From: Lachnospiraceae bacterium
GTDB lineage: Bacteria > Bacillota > Clostridia > Lachnospirales > Lachnospiraceae
NCBI GenBank assembly: GCA_019421365.1
Contig: JAHZFJ010000006.1
Span: 66,751 to 130,750 of the forward strand
Length of the DNA stretch: 64,000 bases
Reading direction: 5' to 3'
Positions within the stretch are counted from its first letter, which is position 1. The number at the start of each line of letters is the position of its first letter. Of this stretch, positions 61,743-64,000 are shown one piece after another. The notes under the pieces were generated by a model. The model did no database searches and was not told where the DNA came from. It saw only the letters and a list, made by a program, of their open reading frames with translations. The position numbers and the translations under genes are program-made.

Positions 61743-63268
61743 TGGATATCGTAGATAAAGATAATAATGTAAAGATATATAATAGAATATCATTTCGGGT
61801 TTATCTTTATTTTGCTATTATAATTTGTTTGTTTGCTGCTACTCTAGGAGTTATGTTTATACAATTAAGCGAGTCGAACAGCAAGGCAACGTATAGAGAA
61901 CGACTACTTAATAAAGGACAAAGCATAGCGGGGATTCTTCATGACTATATGGTTTATGAGAATTACGATGAGTACTCAGCCTTCCTGATGACATTGAAGA
62001 AAATTGAGACATCGGAGATGGACATTTGGATTGTTAATAATGGTAATGAAGAGAGCCCAATGAAAGATCTTGCAGATACTGATTTGACGAATATAGAACT
62101 CAATAAAAGTATTAAATCAGTACTTGATCAATCTCTTACAGGAAATGTTACAGATAAGGTCTATTATAGTGATATCTATAAAGAAACGGTAATGTCAATT
62201 GGTATTCCTGTGTATGATGATAAGGAAGAAGTAGTAGGCGCTGTTTTATTACATGCACCTATAAGGGGACAAACTAGGCTGATTGAAACAAGTGTACGAA
62301 TGATTTTAATTAGTGCGGTGACTGCTTTGTTAGTATGTTTTGCTGTAGCATTTTTCTTCGCAAGAAAATTGACTAAGCCAATTTCTAAGATGCGAATAAC
62401 AGCAATTGGCCTTGCAGAAGGGGATTATTCTCTTAAGATTAATAGTAATCAAAAGGATGAACTAGGTGATCTTGCAAGAATATTTGATATTCTTTCTGAA
62501 CGATTGGCACAAAGTGAAGAGGAAAGAAAGAATCTAGAACAGATGCGATTGGACTTCTTTGCAAATGTCTCTCATGAACTCCGCACACCTATTACGGTTA
62601 TTAGAGCGTATACGGAGATGTTAATTGATGGAATCATTACTGATCCAGATAAAATAGCTTCAAATTATGATAGAATGCTGAAAGAATGCAAGGGTATGGA
62701 AAGATTAGTAGGTGACTTGTTATTAGTATCAAAGCTGCAGAATCCGGATTTTGCAGTTGAGAAAGAGCCAATTAATTTAATTCAAATCTTTGATGATATT
62801 GTAAGAAACGCAACGGCTATATGCTTGAAGAAGAATATTACACTTAATATTAGTAAAGATAATGAGTCAGTTATGATGTTAGGTGATTACGATCGATTAA
62901 GGCAGATGTTCATGGTTATTTTTGATAATGCGGTTAAATTCTCAAAAGAAAATTCAACCATATACATAAAAATAACTAGTATGGAGACAATAAGAATATC
63001 AATTAAAGATGAAGGTGTTGGTATCTCGGAAGAGGAATTACCTTATATCTTTGAGAAATTCTATAAATCTAAATTAAGACAGAATGCCAATGGTTCAGGC
63101 CTTGGATTAGCAATTGCAAAACAGATAGCAATAAAACATAATGGTCAAATTGAAGTATTAAGTGAACTTGGAAAAGGAACTGAATTTATATTTACATTCG
63201 ACCATATGAAAGACCAAAGAGAACTTGAATTAGAAGCAGCAGTAGCTTTATCGGATGATGACTGTTAA
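61742..63268 (+). CDS. membrane sensor histidine kinase
   Basis: 508 residues. Two membrane spans (about 20-42 and 186-207) enclose an extracytoplasmic sensor region of about 140 residues, predicted Cache/PAS-like (TVMSIGIPVYDDKEEVVGAVLLHAPI). HAMP (about 208-260), HisKA with His278 (FFANVSHELRTPITVIRAY), and HATPase (about 345-490: N box MVIFDNAVKFS, KDEGVGISEEELPYIFEKFYK, GSGLGLAIAKQI). It autophosphorylates on His278 and passes phosphate to the preceding response regulator. Signal unknown. Confidence 0.93.
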   Translation: MDIVDKDNNVKIYNRISFRVYLYFAIIICLFAATLGVMFIQLSESNSKATYRERLLNKGQSIAGILHDYMVYENYDEYSAFLMTLKKIETSEMDIWIVNNGNEESPMKDLADTDLTNIELNKSIKSVLDQSLTGNVTDKVYYSDIYKETVMSIGIPVYDDKEEVVGAVLLHAPIRGQTRLIETSVRMILISAVTALLVCFAVAFFFARKLTKPISKMRITAIGLAEGDYSLKINSNQKDELGDLARIFDILSERLAQSEEERKNLEQMRLDFFANVSHELRTPITVIRAYTEMLIDGIITDPDKIASNYDRMLKECKGMERLVGDLLLVSKLQNPDFAVEKEPINLIQIFDDIVRNATAICLKKNITLNISKDNESVMMLGDYDRLRQMFMVIFDNAVKFSKENSTIYIKITSMETIRISIKDEGVGISEEELPYIFEKFYKSKLRQNANGSGLGLAIAKQIAIKHNGQIEVLSELGKGTEFIFTFDHMKDQRELELEAAVALSDDDC

Positions 63269-63349
63269 TAGTACAAGCTGTTGATAAAAATCAAATTATT
63301 TGGTAAAATATAAAATTTGTAAAACAAATCAATAAATTAGTCTTTTATC

Positions 63350-63378
63350 TTGAAAAATCAAATCAGTAGAGGTATAAT
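63350..63378 (+). promoter_or_regulatory. promoter of the 6S-like RNA
   Basis: TTGAAA (63350-63355), 17 bp, TATAAT (63373-63378), predicting a start near 63385 with no start codon following. Confidence 0.65.
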
Positions 63379-63384
63379 ATAAGA

Positions 63385-63595
63385 AATTGAAGAACAAATA
63401 CAAGTAACTATTCCTGGAATGTGCGACACTCTTGTTATTTTGAACCTACATTCATGAATACGGGATACCAATATTTATAAGAATATGCCAGGCCACCGTT
63501 TGTAGTGGAAGGCAGACGCTTGTGTGAGGTAACCCACCTAGCTATAGCTAGGAGTCAAAATACAAGAAACGGCATTTTGGGGTAATTGCACAAAT
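63385..63595 (+). ncRNA. ssrS: 6S RNA-like noncoding RNA
   Basis: A promoter, a stretch with no coding potential and a strong terminator frame about 210 bases that fold as one long irregular rod. The closing stem pairs about 63411-63427 with 63572-63590 (many G-U). The next stem pairs CTTGTTATTTTGA (63434-63446) with TCAAAATACAAG (63555-63566). Further in are GAACCTAC, a purine-rich internal loop, and GGTAACCCACCTAGC...GCTAGGAGTC, which I recall as typical of Firmicutes 6S RNA. 6S RNA binds sigma-A RNA polymerase by mimicking an open promoter and reduces transcription in stationary phase. Identification is from memory of the family pattern; a covariance search with RF00013 would decide. Confidence 0.65.
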
Positions 63596-63599
63596 GATT

Positions 63600-63624
63600 A
63601 AGGCAGCGTAAGCTGCCTTTTTTT
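63600..63624 (+). terminator. terminator of the 6S-like RNA
   Basis: A perfect 7-bp GC-rich stem (63601-63607 with 63612-63618), GTAA loop, seven T. Confidence 0.9.
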
Positions 63625-63776
63625 GCTCTTTATTCTATTAATAAAATCTTAAGGTAGTTGATACGAAGATAATATTGACAAAGACAATGGAATGAAATAC
63701 CATATTATAACGTAATCTATAGTTTTAATAATTTAAAGAAAAAAATACATAATAAGTGAAAGGCTATTAAATATAT

Positions 63777-64000
63777 ATGGAAAATACATCTACGAAAAAA
63801 CAAAGAATTTACTTGTTTGATAATTTAAAAGCTATATTAATATTTTTAGTAGTTATGGGGCACATGATTGACTTGGGTGCTTATCAATCGGATTTCATTC
63901 GTTTTATTTATTTTTTCATTTACTATTTCCATATGCCATTATTTATCTTTATAGTCGGATATTTCTCAAAAAACACTATAAAGTGTAGGGAGCAGGCTTT
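63777..64000 (+). CDS. membrane acyltransferase, N-terminal part (runs off the edge)
   Basis: The first 74 codons are present and open to the window end. KKQRIYLFDNLKAILIFLVVMGHMIDLG carries the R-x-x-x-(F/Y)-D and the conserved His of acyltransferase 3-type O-acyltransferases, and FFIYYFHMPLFIFIVGYFSKN is the next conserved membrane segment, as in fucose 4-O-acetylase-like proteins. An AAAGG site lies 12 bases upstream. It probably O-acetylates a wall or glycan sugar. No promoter with a good spacer was found. Confidence 0.7.
   Translation, partial: MENTSTKKQRIYLFDNLKAILIFLVVMGHMIDLGAYQSDFIRFIYFFIYYFHMPLFIFIVGYFSKNTIKCREQA

Overview
The window reads as a low-GC, spore-forming-type Firmicute, most likely a Lachnospiraceae/Clostridium cluster XIVa bacterium (relatives of Lachnoclostridium phytofermentans are my best guess). 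This rests on AT-rich DNA, AGGAGG-type ribosome binding sites, TTGACA/TATAAT promoters, a SleB-type hydrolase, Big_2-type Ig-like surface proteins and a Firmicutes-style 6S RNA. No species can be fixed from sequence alone. No rRNA, complete tRNA or CRISPR array was seen.

Layout. 1-4.7 kb: an AP2/HNH-like protein, a 280-bp palindromic element, a SleB-like wall hydrolase and threonine synthase. 5.3-16.6 kb: a surface-glycoprotein-like island, in which two long Ig-domain exported proteins face each other as an inverted pair around three paralogous O-antigen-ligase-like membrane proteins, each of the three with its own promoter and terminator. 17-18.6 kb: a lone tyrosine recombinase with flanking repeated motifs and a tRNA-Leu anticodon-arm-like remnant. 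18.8-21.1 kb: an ABC exporter pair. 21.2-44.9 kb: a long co-oriented polysaccharide locus (initiating phosphoglycosyl transferase, sugar epimerase, glycosyltransferases, ABC-2 export pair, three proteins sharing an unusual RDG/DxGWxG domain, a GDP-heptose pathway, a 4Fe-4S/pyruvyl-transferase fusion, acyltransferase and UDP-galactopyranose mutase). 45-53.7 kb: precursor supply (rmlC, rmlD, rmlB, a MerR-type regulator, a UDP-sugar 4,6-dehydratase, galU, rmlA). 53.8-58.5 kb: a large secreted 5'-nucleotidase-like protein bracketed by inverted copies of the 280-bp element. 58.9-64 kb: cysteine synthase, a small Ig-like secreted protein, a two-component system, 6S RNA, and the start of an acyltransferase gene that runs off the edge.

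How it fits together. The locus supplies dTDP-rhamnose, UDP-galactofuranose, UDP-4-keto-6-deoxy sugars and probably GDP-6-deoxy-manno-heptose, builds a glycan on a lipid carrier and exports it by an ABC-2 transporter. No Wzx flippase was recognised. The three ligase-like proteins beside two surface proteins make it reasonable, but unproven, that the glycan is transferred onto the surface proteins (S-layer-type O-glycosylation). The strongest observations for follow-up are the three-copy 280-bp element, the RDG/DxGWxG protein family, the surface-protein/ligase island, and a MerR-type 19-bp-spacer promoter ahead of rmlB.
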